A stretch of DNA of 44,273 nucleotides, from positions 1 to 44,273 of IMG/VR virus record IMGVR_UViG_3300024265_000102; one strand, written 5' to 3'. This document shows positions 33,277 through 41,298 of the stretch, in pieces. The notes under the pieces were generated by a model. It was not told where the DNA came from and did not search any database. It saw nothing but the letters and a program-made list of their open reading frames with translations. The position numbers and the translations under genes are program-made. Numbering within the stretch: the stretch's first letter is position 1; each line of letters opens with the position of its first letter. Origin of the DNA: a virus.

Positions 33277-33307
33277 ATTAGCATAAGGTTAGGAACCCTA
33301 CACTAAT
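33277..33307 (-). other. Long RNA hairpin before the VRR-NUC gene
   Basis: In the minus-strand RNA, bases 33307-33294 pair with 33290-33277 over 14 positions (11 Watson-Crick, 3 G-U), with a 3-base loop. The G-U pairs appear only on the minus-strand transcript. It could be an RNA-processing site or a weak attenuator. Confidence 0.5.
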
Positions 33308-33320
33308 TCCAAATAGCTAA

Positions 33321-33641
33321 TTAAAGCTCATCCAGAGTGGTAGCAGCTTCTCCGAATTTACGGATAGTACCTGCCAATTCTGCACAGACTTCCATGATTT
33401 CGTCAGCTAATTTAGCTACATCTTCAGCCGTACCTTTTGAAAAAGTGGTGTAAGTTTTAGCTGTCAAATCGCGTAAATCTGCTTTTTGTTCAATAACCGC
33501 TTTACGTGCTTCTGCTTGAACTTTACGTGCGGCAATACGCTCAGTCTTATTAGCATTCAATTCTTCGCGAAGTTCTTTTTGCTTTTGGTTAAGGGCTTTC
33601 TTTTCAGCGTTTAACGCTTTTAAATCTTCAAGTTTAGACAT
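33321..33641 (-). CDS. Coiled-coil hypothetical protein
   Basis: The protein has 106 residues, almost entirely helical: LEDLKALNAEKKALNQKQKE and a long charged region, then a second helix with TFSKGTAEDVAKLADEIMEV. CGGAG lies upstream of the ATG. It has its own promoter-like sequence at 33690-33718. Similar small coiled proteins occur beside phage replication genes; function not known. Confidence 0.6.
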   Translation of the reverse strand: MSKLEDLKALNAEKKALNQKQKELREELNANKTERIAARKVQAEARKAVIEQKADLRDLTAKTYTTFSKGTAEDVAKLADEIMEVCAELAGTIRKFGEAATTLDEL

Positions 33642-33689
33642 GGTGTATCTCCGGTCAATTAACAGTCCAGCCTTATTGCTAGTGGGTCT

Positions 33690-33718
33690 ATTATGGGGGC
33701 TAGGGGCTGCAATGTAAA
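33690..33718 (-). promoter_or_regulatory. Candidate promoter for the coiled-coil, VRR-NUC and SNF2 genes
   Basis: On the minus strand TTTACA (33718-33713), a 17-base spacer and CATAAT (33695-33690) form a good sigma70-like promoter about 49 bases upstream of ATG 33641, in the 95-base gap after the polymerase gene. Confidence 0.5.
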
Positions 33719-33736
33719 GGTCTTTGTATAATCAAG

Positions 33737-35611
33737 CTAAAGCAATTTTGTGTAACCTATTTCCTTTAAGAATTTATAAGTTTCGGCTATATACCAATCA
33801 TAGTCTATATCGCTTGGGAGTGTATTTGGTAAGTCCATTATGGGTTTAGCCCCGTCAGACCTGGGGACTTTGTTGCCGCTAGTTTTATAATACATAGCAT
33901 CTAATTCGTGCTTTCCATAATACCATCTGACCGCCTTACCGACTAACCCCCCTTCGTACAATGCCCCGCCATTAACAGTCCTGATTGTTACAAATTTCCT
34001 TATATCTGTGCATTCTTTTATGGTGTCTTCTATGGATTTGTTTTTACTCAGGAACAATTTAACAGCTTCGGTACATATCAGATTAACTGGGTTTTTTCTT
34101 AACTTATAATAATGTTCAGATTGATCAGCATAAGCCCCTTTACCCTTAATTTCCCCATTACTTTTAACAGCTATATAATTATTAACATCACGACTGTACA
34201 GGCCTGAGTAATCTGAGTAATCCATTTTATATTCAGTTTCAAATTCCCAATCTTCTACTATTTCTTCAACCATAGATAATTGGTTAGGTAGCATCTTAAC
34301 CACAATACCATCGGTGTTACCACTCACCACACTAACCCCCGCTAATTCTAGGCGTTCAATTAGCATGAATAGCGTTAACTGCCCGGTTATCGTAACTTGC
34401 ATCATCATGTCAGGTGAGAATAAGAATGACCACTTACTAGCTAGTTTTCCAAAAGTACCGTTGATAGTAATTTTTAGACTTTCATTTACTGGCTTATTCC
34501 CTGTTCTTTTGGCTTCTAATCGCCTATTAACTATGTGTTCATAGATTGTTAAAAAGGGCTTGCCAAGATGTTTAGGGGCTAATTTATTATTCAGAATTAT
34601 GCGAGGGTAATAACTTTCCACATCGATTTCTTTCAATAAATATTTACCAGCTACGTGAGCCGTTTTCTTTTCAGCACTGTGTAATCCACCCATGCCAATC
34701 TTATAAGGTGTATCACCTATCTTAAATGTCTTGTTAGCCAAAGGATGAGGGATTTCAATCTGCTTACCTTTTTTATTCAGTATGAAATTACCCTCATCGT
34801 CTTTTTGATACTTACCTGTCCTTATTTCCATATGACCCCCTTTACCTACTATAAAGGGTTCAGTCTTAAACAGGTGTAGTATCTCCTGCATTTGTTCGGT
34901 TTGGAATGAGATGTTACTTGGTGCTTTAAACTTAAAACGTGTTCCCGGTTCAATCTTAGTTCGTTTTGGATTGATGCCGTATGTCTCGTTCATTTCGTGC
35001 TTTATTACTGCTTCCGCAATTTGTGAATCTGACTTAGACCTAACATCTACACTATATTCTTTAGACATTACAATTCTCAGGTCTAGTTCTTTTTCAAGAA
35101 CTTTTAATAACAGAATAGTTACATCTAGATCGTTCTCACAATAATACCTCATTTCCAATAAATCTGATTCCAATATTGTAGCATAGGGGTCTATAGGTAA
35201 GTCTTTCATTTTAGGGGAATGGATACGACCACCATAAATCTTAAGAGAGGCACCGAGAGGGGCTACTTCTATTAAATCAATATGATTTAATTCTAGAGCA
35301 GCTACCCCCATCTGCTTCCTAACCTCCCAGGGTTGCTTCCTTTCGTCAATTAGCATTTTACTAGCTTTGTGTATAGACGCATTGCTAAGCCCGGCTATAG
35401 CCACTTCCAGGATAGTCTTGTCATACTTATTACCATTAAACGTGACTATGGTGTACTTGTTTAAAATATGGAGGATGTTGGTTCGGTTTAATGTAGAATC
35501 ATTGAATTTTTCAAAATACAGTATTTCACCTGAAGTTACCTTCTTAAACATAATTAATAGGTAGTTCTCATAACATTCTATATCGCATGCTAATAGGTTA
35601 TTGTGATCCAT
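33737..35611 (-). CDS. Family-B DNA polymerase with 3'-5' exonuclease
   Basis: The protein has 624 residues. The exonuclease domain begins LLACDIECYENYLL (Exo I Asp10/Glu12), has TIVTFNGNKYDK (Exo II) and MRYYCENDLDVTILL (Exo III). Polymerase motif A is IDVESYYPRII (about 328-338), motif B SLKITINGTFGKL (about 379), motif C NTDGIVV (about 431). It replicates the phage genome. It closes the modification-linked operon, 3 bases after the DUF3310 gene; a polymerase that accepts modified dNTPs would fit, which is an inference. Confidence 0.92.
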   Translation of the reverse strand: MDHNNLLACDIECYENYLLIMFKKVTSGEILYFEKFNDSTLNRTNILHILNKYTIVTFNGNKYDKTILEVAIAGLSNASIHKASKMLIDERKQPWEVRKQMGVAALELNHIDLIEVAPLGASLKIYGGRIHSPKMKDLPIDPYATILESDLLEMRYYCENDLDVTILLLKVLEKELDLRIVMSKEYSVDVRSKSDSQIAEAVIKHEMNETYGINPKRTKIEPGTRFKFKAPSNISFQTEQMQEILHLFKTEPFIVGKGGHMEIRTGKYQKDDEGNFILNKKGKQIEIPHPLANKTFKIGDTPYKIGMGGLHSAEKKTAHVAGKYLLKEIDVESYYPRIILNNKLAPKHLGKPFLTIYEHIVNRRLEAKRTGNKPVNESLKITINGTFGKLASKWSFLFSPDMMMQVTITGQLTLFMLIERLELAGVSVVSGNTDGIVVKMLPNQLSMVEEIVEDWEFETEYKMDYSDYSGLYSRDVNNYIAVKSNGEIKGKGAYADQSEHYYKLRKNPVNLICTEAVKLFLSKNKSIEDTIKECTDIRKFVTIRTVNGGALYEGGLVGKAVRWYYGKHELDAMYYKTSGNKVPRSDGAKPIMDLPNTLPSDIDYDWYIAETYKFLKEIGYTKLL

Positions 35612-35614
35612 GAT

Positions 35615-35989
35615 CTACCCTTGATCTACATATGCAGGTGTTGCCCCACATTCAATTTCTGAAATCAATTGTGACAACATCCCAATAGCGAGATAGTGTT
35701 GGCCTAAACATATGTTGTAAATGATAGTTTTTGAACTATCCGGTAAGTCGGACACCAATCTAACTACTGGCCCCATAGGCATGTGGGGATTGATACCTTT
35801 ATCTTTAGCTTTGGAAATAAAATGTATAGCTTTTCTTAAATCTTCCACTCCGTTTTTATGTTCATACCTCACAACATATTTAGTTGCACACGCTAATAAA
35901 TAATGTAAATTAGTATCACATACCATGTCCCAATGTTGGTAATCGCCTTTATAATGGTCTCCCCCTATCTGTACAGTATTAGGTTCCAT
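35615..35989 (-). CDS. DUF3310 protein (T7 gp1.7-like nucleotide kinase relative)
   Basis: The protein has 124 residues. GGDHYKGDYQHWDMVCDTNL and YLLACATKYVVRYEHKNGVE match DUF3310; T7 gp1.7, a member, is a dTMP/dGMP kinase by published work. The location between the HD hydrolase and polymerase genes suggests a role in dNMP phosphorylation, possibly of a modified nucleotide. The start shares its base with the upstream stop (TAATG). Confidence 0.75.
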   Translation of the reverse strand: MEPNTVQIGGDHYKGDYQHWDMVCDTNLHYLLACATKYVVRYEHKNGVEDLRKAIHFISKAKDKGINPHMPMGPVVRLVSDLPDSSKTIIYNICLGQHYLAIGMLSQLISEIECGATPAYVDQG

Positions 35990-36510
35990 TACAGTTTACC
36001 CTCTGATGCAAAATAATTCAATATTTGATTCACGCCCGTGACTTCAGTATTCGTATCGACAAATAAATCATTGGCATAAGAAACTACAGTTGCTAGAACA
36101 TGTTTCAGATTAGAGTTACCCATAGCCAATTCATCTAAGGCATAAAACCCTAGCTCAAGTAGATCAGAAGCCTTAGCTATCCAGGTTTCATTCGGTTCTA
36201 ATTTAGGAATGTCAGGTAAGAAGGTACGTTCCCAATCCTTTTCAGCTGCTGCAAGAGCACCTTTAACCGCCGGGAATTCCTTCTTAACATAAGCAGGTGT
36301 ATCCCCAACATAACCCTCCGCTACGTCGTGTAATAGCATGTATCGGATAACGTTAGCACTGTCTATATTGTTGTCTGTACATAGTTGATGGGCGATTAAG
36401 GCCGCATTAGCACTATGTAACCCATTACTATATGGGATAATATGGGGAACTGTATGTAAGCGTTCGACGTTTAAACCTTTACGTATTGTCTTTAGTTTTG
36501 AAATATCCAT
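35989..36510 (-). CDS. HD-domain nucleotide phosphohydrolase (YfbR-like)
   Basis: The protein has 173 residues. His32 (NGLHSAN), His61-Asp62 (LLHDVAEGYVGDTP) and Asp116 (KASDLLEL) form the HD metal site, as in 5'-deoxynucleotidase YfbR. It may remove competing dNMPs such as dTMP. GGAG is present and the start is TAATG-coupled to the upstream thymidylate-synthase-like gene. Confidence 0.85.
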   Translation of the reverse strand: MDISKLKTIRKGLNVERLHTVPHIIPYSNGLHSANAALIAHQLCTDNNIDSANVIRYMLLHDVAEGYVGDTPAYVKKEFPAVKGALAAAEKDWERTFLPDIPKLEPNETWIAKASDLLELGFYALDELAMGNSNLKHVLATVVSYANDLFVDTNTEVTGVNQILNYFASEGKL

Positions 36511-37571
36511 TATTTATTCTCCAAATTTGTAATTCTGTTTTCCAACCAACCGTTACAGGCTATCCGCCAATCATCAGATTTAATCTGTTTTGTCCAATCC
36601 AACGCGGATGGTGGTCCGTTCTGTTTGTGGACCAAATATACACATAACATCGGTATTATCAGTTCTTTAAAATAGTTAGACTTCCAACATTTTATTTCCC
36701 CGATTTCATGTAACCCAAACTTATCGTAAGTATAGAAAAACAGACTAAGGTCGTATTTGAAATCATCCATGTTAGACTCTGACATGCGCACAATGTTGTT
36801 CACGTCATTATATGGGTTGCGGTTGTCCTCGTAATTAGCCAGCAATTTACCCCAAAGATCACCTCCTGGGCCGTCGATATATACATGGAATGCATTACTG
36901 ACATGGGTATACGTGCCCATAGGAATACCGATACATGCCGCAACATATTCCTGAATCATGCTAAATTGCACTACATTAGCTCCGTATGCCCCCCAAAGCA
37001 TATCGTTAGACCGGTTGTACACCGTTATGTCTAAGCGACCATTTCGGACACGGAATACAATGGACATGTTACATGCTTTATCTTTAGTGTTTATTTCGGG
37101 GGCTAAGTCTTTTGCATCCCATATTTGTGCCACTGCTTGACGACTGTTTGGGTCATCTCGTAACATGTTAATAATAACTTTTAACTGGTCTAATGTCTTT
37201 TCCCCATAATAAATACTAGGGAAGTGGTTACTTAACCGATGACCATAAGGGGCGTTAAATGTCACCCCATCATCGCTGTAATCCCCCATCCGTTTGTTGA
37301 ACTCAGTTAGGAATTTAACATCATCGCGACCAGCTAAAATCCACATGGACTCCATTAAGTGAAAGAAAGGATTAGCGTCACGAACTTTGCTCATTAACAC
37401 GCGGTGTAGTGGGTTATGGAAAATAGTAGTTACGGGGCACGGTATTTCAAAAGTGTCTCCGTTACGACTCTCAATTCTAACCCCTCTAGATATTATTTCC
37501 TCAATACCTACACTTAACGCATGGTTGACATTGTCTGCATCTATTATTAACATTTTATTTACCTGTTCCAT
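36510..37571 (-). CDS. Thymidylate synthase-fold enzyme, possible dUMP hydroxymethylase
   Basis: The protein has 353 residues; ATG 37553 with AGG upstream is an alternative start. SRQAV (143-147), nucleophile Cys167 in ACNMS, NRSND (186-190) and GANVVQFSMIQEYVA (Asn199) place it in the ThyA superfamily. The usual PCH is ACN and QRS is NRS, as in phage hydroxymethylase-like members. Asn199 fits a uracil rather than cytosine substrate. The product may be dTMP or 5-hydroxymethyl-dUMP; the flanking modification genes favour the latter. Superfamily certain, reaction inferred. Confidence 0.85.
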   Translation of the reverse strand: MEQVNKMLIIDADNVNHALSVGIEEIISRGVRIESRNGDTFEIPCPVTTIFHNPLHRVLMSKVRDANPFFHLMESMWILAGRDDVKFLTEFNKRMGDYSDDGVTFNAPYGHRLSNHFPSIYYGEKTLDQLKVIINMLRDDPNSRQAVAQIWDAKDLAPEINTKDKACNMSIVFRVRNGRLDITVYNRSNDMLWGAYGANVVQFSMIQEYVAACIGIPMGTYTHVSNAFHVYIDGPGGDLWGKLLANYEDNRNPYNDVNNIVRMSESNMDDFKYDLSLFFYTYDKFGLHEIGEIKCWKSNYFKELIIPMLCVYLVHKQNGPPSALDWTKQIKSDDWRIACNGWLENRITNLENK

Positions 37572-38421
37572 TATATTTTTGCCTAAGAAACCCTTTCTGG
37601 GTCTTCACCCGCTGGTACTTATCAAACTCACAAAGAGAGTGTTCTATATCCCTCATTTCAAGCTTAGGGAATGTGTCCGGTAGATAGAACTCAGCTTCTT
37701 GTAGTAATTGTTGCGTCTCTCTATTACTTTGTAAAGGTTTTAATTTCTTTTGTAACGGTCTTTTAAAGATTCTATTCAGCCCTCTCATCGCCCCTGGCCC
37801 AACATTAGCCCAAGTATAAATATCTGAGGCTCTTGTAAACTGTCTGGTGTGGCGCATATCTGTGACAATTTCGTAAGCTATGAAATCACTATACCCCACA
37901 TGACCATTAGCAAATAACTTATGAGCTTGTTCCAAAGTTTGTAGGGATTCCAATTTGGCGGTTATTTCGTGCCGTTTTTCCCAAAGAGGTTCTAATATAT
38001 TGTAACAAAGATCTTCGTTCTTAGGGACAGAACGGCCACCTGTAGTTAACATATACGCACTACTGTAATTTTTAAGCCCTGATGATTTACGGCGTTCCAA
38101 GATGTCAAAAACAGCTTCGGTATCCCAATCAAGTAAGTACTCACTAATATCGGACAGAGTGCTAGGTAGATTAATTCGCCTAGCTACACAAAACGCAAAC
38201 CATAAATAAGGGTTATCTGGATGACCCTCTCTTATATTTTCTTTAATCCAAATAGTGGTGGTGTCCAATTCTCTGAACACATTACAAAACCTATATGATT
38301 GGAGTATGGGGTCTTGTGTCCATGGCTTAGGTTGTCCCGCCTGCTTATGCAGATAAATAGCGTGACGTTCTGTCATCCAATAGAATAAGGTGTTTACCTC
38401 ATCTTCATTATAATCCTGCAT
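37555..38421 (-). CDS. Alpha-glutamyl/putrescinyl thymine pyrophosphorylase family (5-hmdU kinase helical domain)
   Basis: The protein has 288 residues. The sequence SYRFCNVFRELDTTTIWIKE (about 42-61), NPYLWFAFCVARRINLPSTL, a GGRS segment, TWANVGPGAMRGLNR (about 204-217, helix-hairpin-helix-like) and MRDIEHSLCEFDKYQRV match the helical family named from predicted thymine hypermodification systems. No P-loop is seen, so it is not itself the kinase. It probably acts on 5-hydroxymethyl-uracil in DNA. It overlaps its neighbours by 14 and 17 bases. Confidence 0.8.
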   Translation of the reverse strand: MQDYNEDEVNTLFYWMTERHAIYLHKQAGQPKPWTQDPILQSYRFCNVFRELDTTTIWIKENIREGHPDNPYLWFAFCVARRINLPSTLSDISEYLLDWDTEAVFDILERRKSSGLKNYSSAYMLTTGGRSVPKNEDLCYNILEPLWEKRHEITAKLESLQTLEQAHKLFANGHVGYSDFIAYEIVTDMRHTRQFTRASDIYTWANVGPGAMRGLNRIFKRPLQKKLKPLQSNRETQQLLQEAEFYLPDTFPKLEMRDIEHSLCEFDKYQRVKTQKGFLRQKYNGTGK

Positions 38422-39133
38422 TAGCTAAGCCCCATTGGTAAGCTTTCTTCCATTGGACTATCATCCCCAAATTAGTTATATGTCGCTGATGCTTACCTCC
38501 TTCTTTTTCTCTTAATTTTACAAATGACGGGTGTAATTTCTTAAGTTTAAACATGGCTTCTCGTATATGTTTACTATTTCGTAAATATTCAAGTCCACCT
38601 TTACCGTTACTCCCATCTGTCACACACCAATCTGATGTAAATTTACCCCTAACGCCATGTTCATACATACTCAACGCAACATGCCAATCTTCACACAAGG
38701 GTATGTCATCAAACCTTATATTGTTGTCATCCATGAATTTTAAACAGATTCCGTAAATCATAGACGGTGCAGAATTATAATAGACACTTGGTTTTGTATT
38801 AGCCATAAATCTATTTGAAACTCCTACATATTTATCTCCTGAATCTAGCCATGATTGGAGCTTTTTGAATAGAACTAATATATCTGCGCTGTTAGCGGGC
38901 ACATGGTTATTATCTAAATCTCGAACGCCAAACACTAAGTCATCGTCTAGCATTATTATATTTTCATGCCCGTCAAATAAATACTCATCTATATATTGTT
39001 GTCGCATCCACCCTATGTTATATCCATTTTTAGGCATATGATGACGAACAATGTCTGTTATATCTAGTAATTCATCAGGAAAATGGGCTATAGAGGTAAC
39101 GATCTCTCTATTACTTGGAATTACTATTTTCAT
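38408..39133 (-). CDS. GT-A glycosyltransferase, TET/JBP-associated type, paralogue 1
   Basis: The protein has 241 residues. MKIVIPSNRE opens a GT-A fold; MLDDDL (Asp63-65) is the metal/nucleotide-sugar motif. LCEDWHVALSMYEHGVRG and the C-terminal MIVQWKKAYQWG are shared with the next gene. The N-terminal region is shorter than in paralogue 2. It would transfer a sugar to a hydroxymethylated base in phage DNA. Donor sugar and base cannot be told from sequence. Confidence 0.75.
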   Translation of the reverse strand: MKIVIPSNREIVTSIAHFPDELLDITDIVRHHMPKNGYNIGWMRQQYIDEYLFDGHENIIMLDDDLVFGVRDLDNNHVPANSADILVLFKKLQSWLDSGDKYVGVSNRFMANTKPSVYYNSAPSMIYGICLKFMDDNNIRFDDIPLCEDWHVALSMYEHGVRGKFTSDWCVTDGSNGKGGLEYLRNSKHIREAMFKLKKLHPSFVKLREKEGGKHQRHITNLGMIVQWKKAYQWGLANAGL

Positions 39134-39923
39134 TTTTAATACCCCATTCGTAAGCCTTCTTCCATTGCACCCTTACATCTGTTCGGGTCTGCATCCCTTT
39201 CCAACCTGTCTTATTGGTTTTTTCCACCACGGTTACAAAATCAGGATAATCGAATTCTAATTGTTCAGCGCATTCTTTTTGCAATTCAGGGGTCCGGTAA
39301 GTACTACACCCTCCTTCAGCACCGGAACCTAATTGGTTCCAGCAATATCCGTACAAAACACGATTGGGGATCCCTTGCGTTAATAATGATAATACTAAAT
39401 GGAAGTCTTCCATCAAGGTAATACTATTAAATTTAAGATTTAATTTCCGAAATGGGGGGATATGGATACCATGGAAATTCATTTGGCGGGTAGCCTCTTT
39501 ATAAAATTCAGACGTATGATTATTCCCCTGCCTAGCACTTACCCCAACCAGCGGATAACCATCAGTATCCATCCAACTTAATAAAAGGGAAAACATGTTA
39601 TATTGATTATCATCGCTACATTTATCGAGTTTAACTGAACCTTCTTGCCGTTTAAAAAAGGCTAGATCATCATCTAACATAAACAAATATTCAGTTTTGC
39701 AAACGTCAATGCAATGTTGGCGCTTATTAGCGATACCCTTAATAGTGTTTGGTAATGAATAAACTTTACATTTATTACCATATTCCATGTAGTGATCAAA
39801 CCATTCATCCGGCTCAACAACGATTATGGTACGTTCCAGCAATTTAGGAGCAAGCTGAGATAATGTTTTCTGATTATGTAATCTCCCTTTAGTTGGGATT
39901 ATTATTGTGATGGCATTGAACAT
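39111..39923 (-). CDS. GT-A glycosyltransferase, TET/JBP-associated type, paralogue 2
   Basis: The protein has 270 residues. ITIIIPTKGRLHNQKTLSQL, NKRQHCIDVCKTEYLFMLDDDL (DDD at 84-86), VGVSARQGNNHTS, LMEDFHLVLSLLTQGIPNRV and EGGCSTYRTPELQKECAEQL are typical of the TAGT family as I recall it. The C-terminus VRVQWKKAYEWG matches paralogue 1. It is fuller-length than paralogue 1. The two overlap by 23 bases and may act in sequence, each adding a sugar. Confidence 0.8.
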   Translation of the reverse strand: MFNAITIIIPTKGRLHNQKTLSQLAPKLLERTIIVVEPDEWFDHYMEYGNKCKVYSLPNTIKGIANKRQHCIDVCKTEYLFMLDDDLAFFKRQEGSVKLDKCSDDNQYNMFSLLLSWMDTDGYPLVGVSARQGNNHTSEFYKEATRQMNFHGIHIPPFRKLNLKFNSITLMEDFHLVLSLLTQGIPNRVLYGYCWNQLGSGAEGGCSTYRTPELQKECAEQLEFDYPDFVTVVEKTNKTGWKGMQTRTDVRVQWKKAYEWGIKNENSNSK

Positions 39924-40149
39924 TACCCTTCCCCTCGATAAAATATTTACGTTTACCAGATAACCATTCGAAAATAGAAGGTCGCTTCCATTTACCTGAT
40001 ATTTTTACGGCATGAGTAACGGAACTTTTACTGCAATGACCGCAAAATCTACAGACCCCCCCCCACGAACTCATCTTACCCGCAAAACTTTCAGTTATCC
40101 TATTTGTCGGGCAGACCAATTCCGCTGAAAACTCTTTGTCTAATTCCAT
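39889..40149 (-). CDS. Small Cys-rich protein with a G9 run
   Basis: The protein has 86 residues. The start is TAATG-coupled to the upstream gene. VCRFCGHCSKSS (about residues 32-43), with an earlier Cys13 and a later QCHH, suggests a zinc site. KMSSWGGVCRF is encoded by nine consecutive G (40064-40056 on the minus strand), prone to slippage. It overlaps glycosyltransferase 2 by 35 bases, the longest overlap in this operon. Function unknown. Confidence 0.55.
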   Translation of the reverse strand: MELDKEFSAELVCPTNRITESFAGKMSSWGGVCRFCGHCSKSSVTHAVKISGKWKRPSIFEWLSGKRKYFIEGKGNVQCHHNNNPN

Positions 40150-40787
40150 TACAGTCCCTCCTCAATATAACCTTCGTTGAATGCGCCGCGTATGTATCCC
40201 AGTGCGTATTTTTCATCAATGGTGGCGGTTGATTTCTTAGGTTCGTAATTGTTAATAAACTCTTCAACCAGTTCTTCTAACGATGCTTCACCTAAGTTCC
40301 CGTTAATAAACTCAGTTATAACAGCCATAGCAGAACCCGTACGGGGGCTCTTAGGGGTGTTGTTAAAAGACATACCTATCAGATCCTTAGCACGTATGCG
40401 TTTTGGCTTAGACGTAGGCTTGGTGGTACTGTTTTTAGGGCTTGCTGGGGCCTGTTTTTCAGGCTTATCTGCCGATTTTAATAGCTTCTTACCTAGTGCT
40501 TTAGTAAAGGTAGGGATGTGTTCTTGGTGTTCCTCCAAGATATCCCAAAGTACCTTAGCACCATCATCTTCTGATTTGAATTGGTAATCTCTAGGGTATC
40601 CGTGGTTAAGATTATTGAAAATACCTTTCATCTCTTCCAACGACAATTCTAAAAGCAATTCATCTTCATTACTTACTAGGGTTATCGCTAAGGACAAATC
40701 GTTATCTATCACATATGAGGCGAGCAAATCGCCATCCTCACTTTTAGACTCTACCCTACGAGTATCAAAATCTATAGCATAAAACAT
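40149..40787 (-). CDS. Hypothetical protein, tandem paralogue A
   Basis: The protein has 212 residues. The N-terminal 100 residues are alpha/beta, with DFDTRRVESKSEDGDLLASY. A Lys/Pro/Thr-rich linker follows (about 115-140). The C-terminal domain AMAVITEFINGNLGEASLEE and ATIDEKYALGYIRGAFNEGY is shared with paralogue B just upstream. It resembles a small winged-helix domain, perhaps regulatory. The GAGGAATAAACAATG context gives a good start. Confidence 0.6.
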   Translation of the reverse strand: MFYAIDFDTRRVESKSEDGDLLASYVIDNDLSLAITLVSNEDELLLELSLEEMKGIFNNLNHGYPRDYQFKSEDDGAKVLWDILEEHQEHIPTFTKALGKKLLKSADKPEKQAPASPKNSTTKPTSKPKRIRAKDLIGMSFNNTPKSPRTGSAMAVITEFINGNLGEASLEELVEEFINNYEPKKSTATIDEKYALGYIRGAFNEGYIEEGL

Positions 40788-40790
40788 TGT

Positions 40791-41251
40791 TTATTCCTCG
40801 AACTTAATGTGACCGGCACGAATTGCTCCGCTGAGATAACCACGGGCAACCCATAATCAATAATAGCATTGCTACGTTTTGGCTTGTAATGTATTAGGGA
40901 ATCCTTTAGGAGATGAGAGGCGGTTAATTTTCCTGGCATCAAAGAGTCGGTAAAAATACTCATCGCAGTATCTGGTTTAGTACGGACATCACCCAACTCA
41001 AATACGGTATCTAATCCGAATTTGCCGGCCTTGTTGTTTGAAAGGGTCGATTTGGGTACTTGGTTCTTTTTACGCCATTCGTTATACGCTAGTTGATTTA
41101 CCAAGCACTTCTTAATTGCAGCGGGCTTGCTCGCAAAACGCTTAGTGGTCTTAATACCAACTACACTAGCATAGCGATTAGATACTTCAGTAATCTCTTT
41201 TAGACTGAGTTCTTTAGAATCAAGTGCTGTGAATATAGGTAAGATTTTCAT
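40791..41251 (-). CDS. Hypothetical protein, tandem paralogue B, frameshifted near its end
   Basis: As read, the frame runs 41251-40772 (159 residues) and ends in an unrelated tail after NAIIDYGLP. Adding one base at the GGG run 40844-40846 restores RGYLSGAIRAGHIKFEE and a stop at 40791-40793, matching GYIRGAFNEGYIEE of paralogue A. The corrected protein is about 153 residues. The homology of the out-of-frame tail is strong evidence of a frameshift. The N-terminal part has Lys-rich helices. Function unknown. Confidence 0.7.
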
Positions 41252-41298
41252 GACTGTTTTCCTGTTGGGCTGGTTAGTGACTTCTTTAACTTGGAATC

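Noticed and set aside
35615-39923. TET/JBP-type oxygenase expected beside this class of glycosyltransferase
   Set aside because: No protein in the window shows the HxD...H iron-binding pattern in a matching context; hydroxymethylation at the nucleotide level explains the set better.
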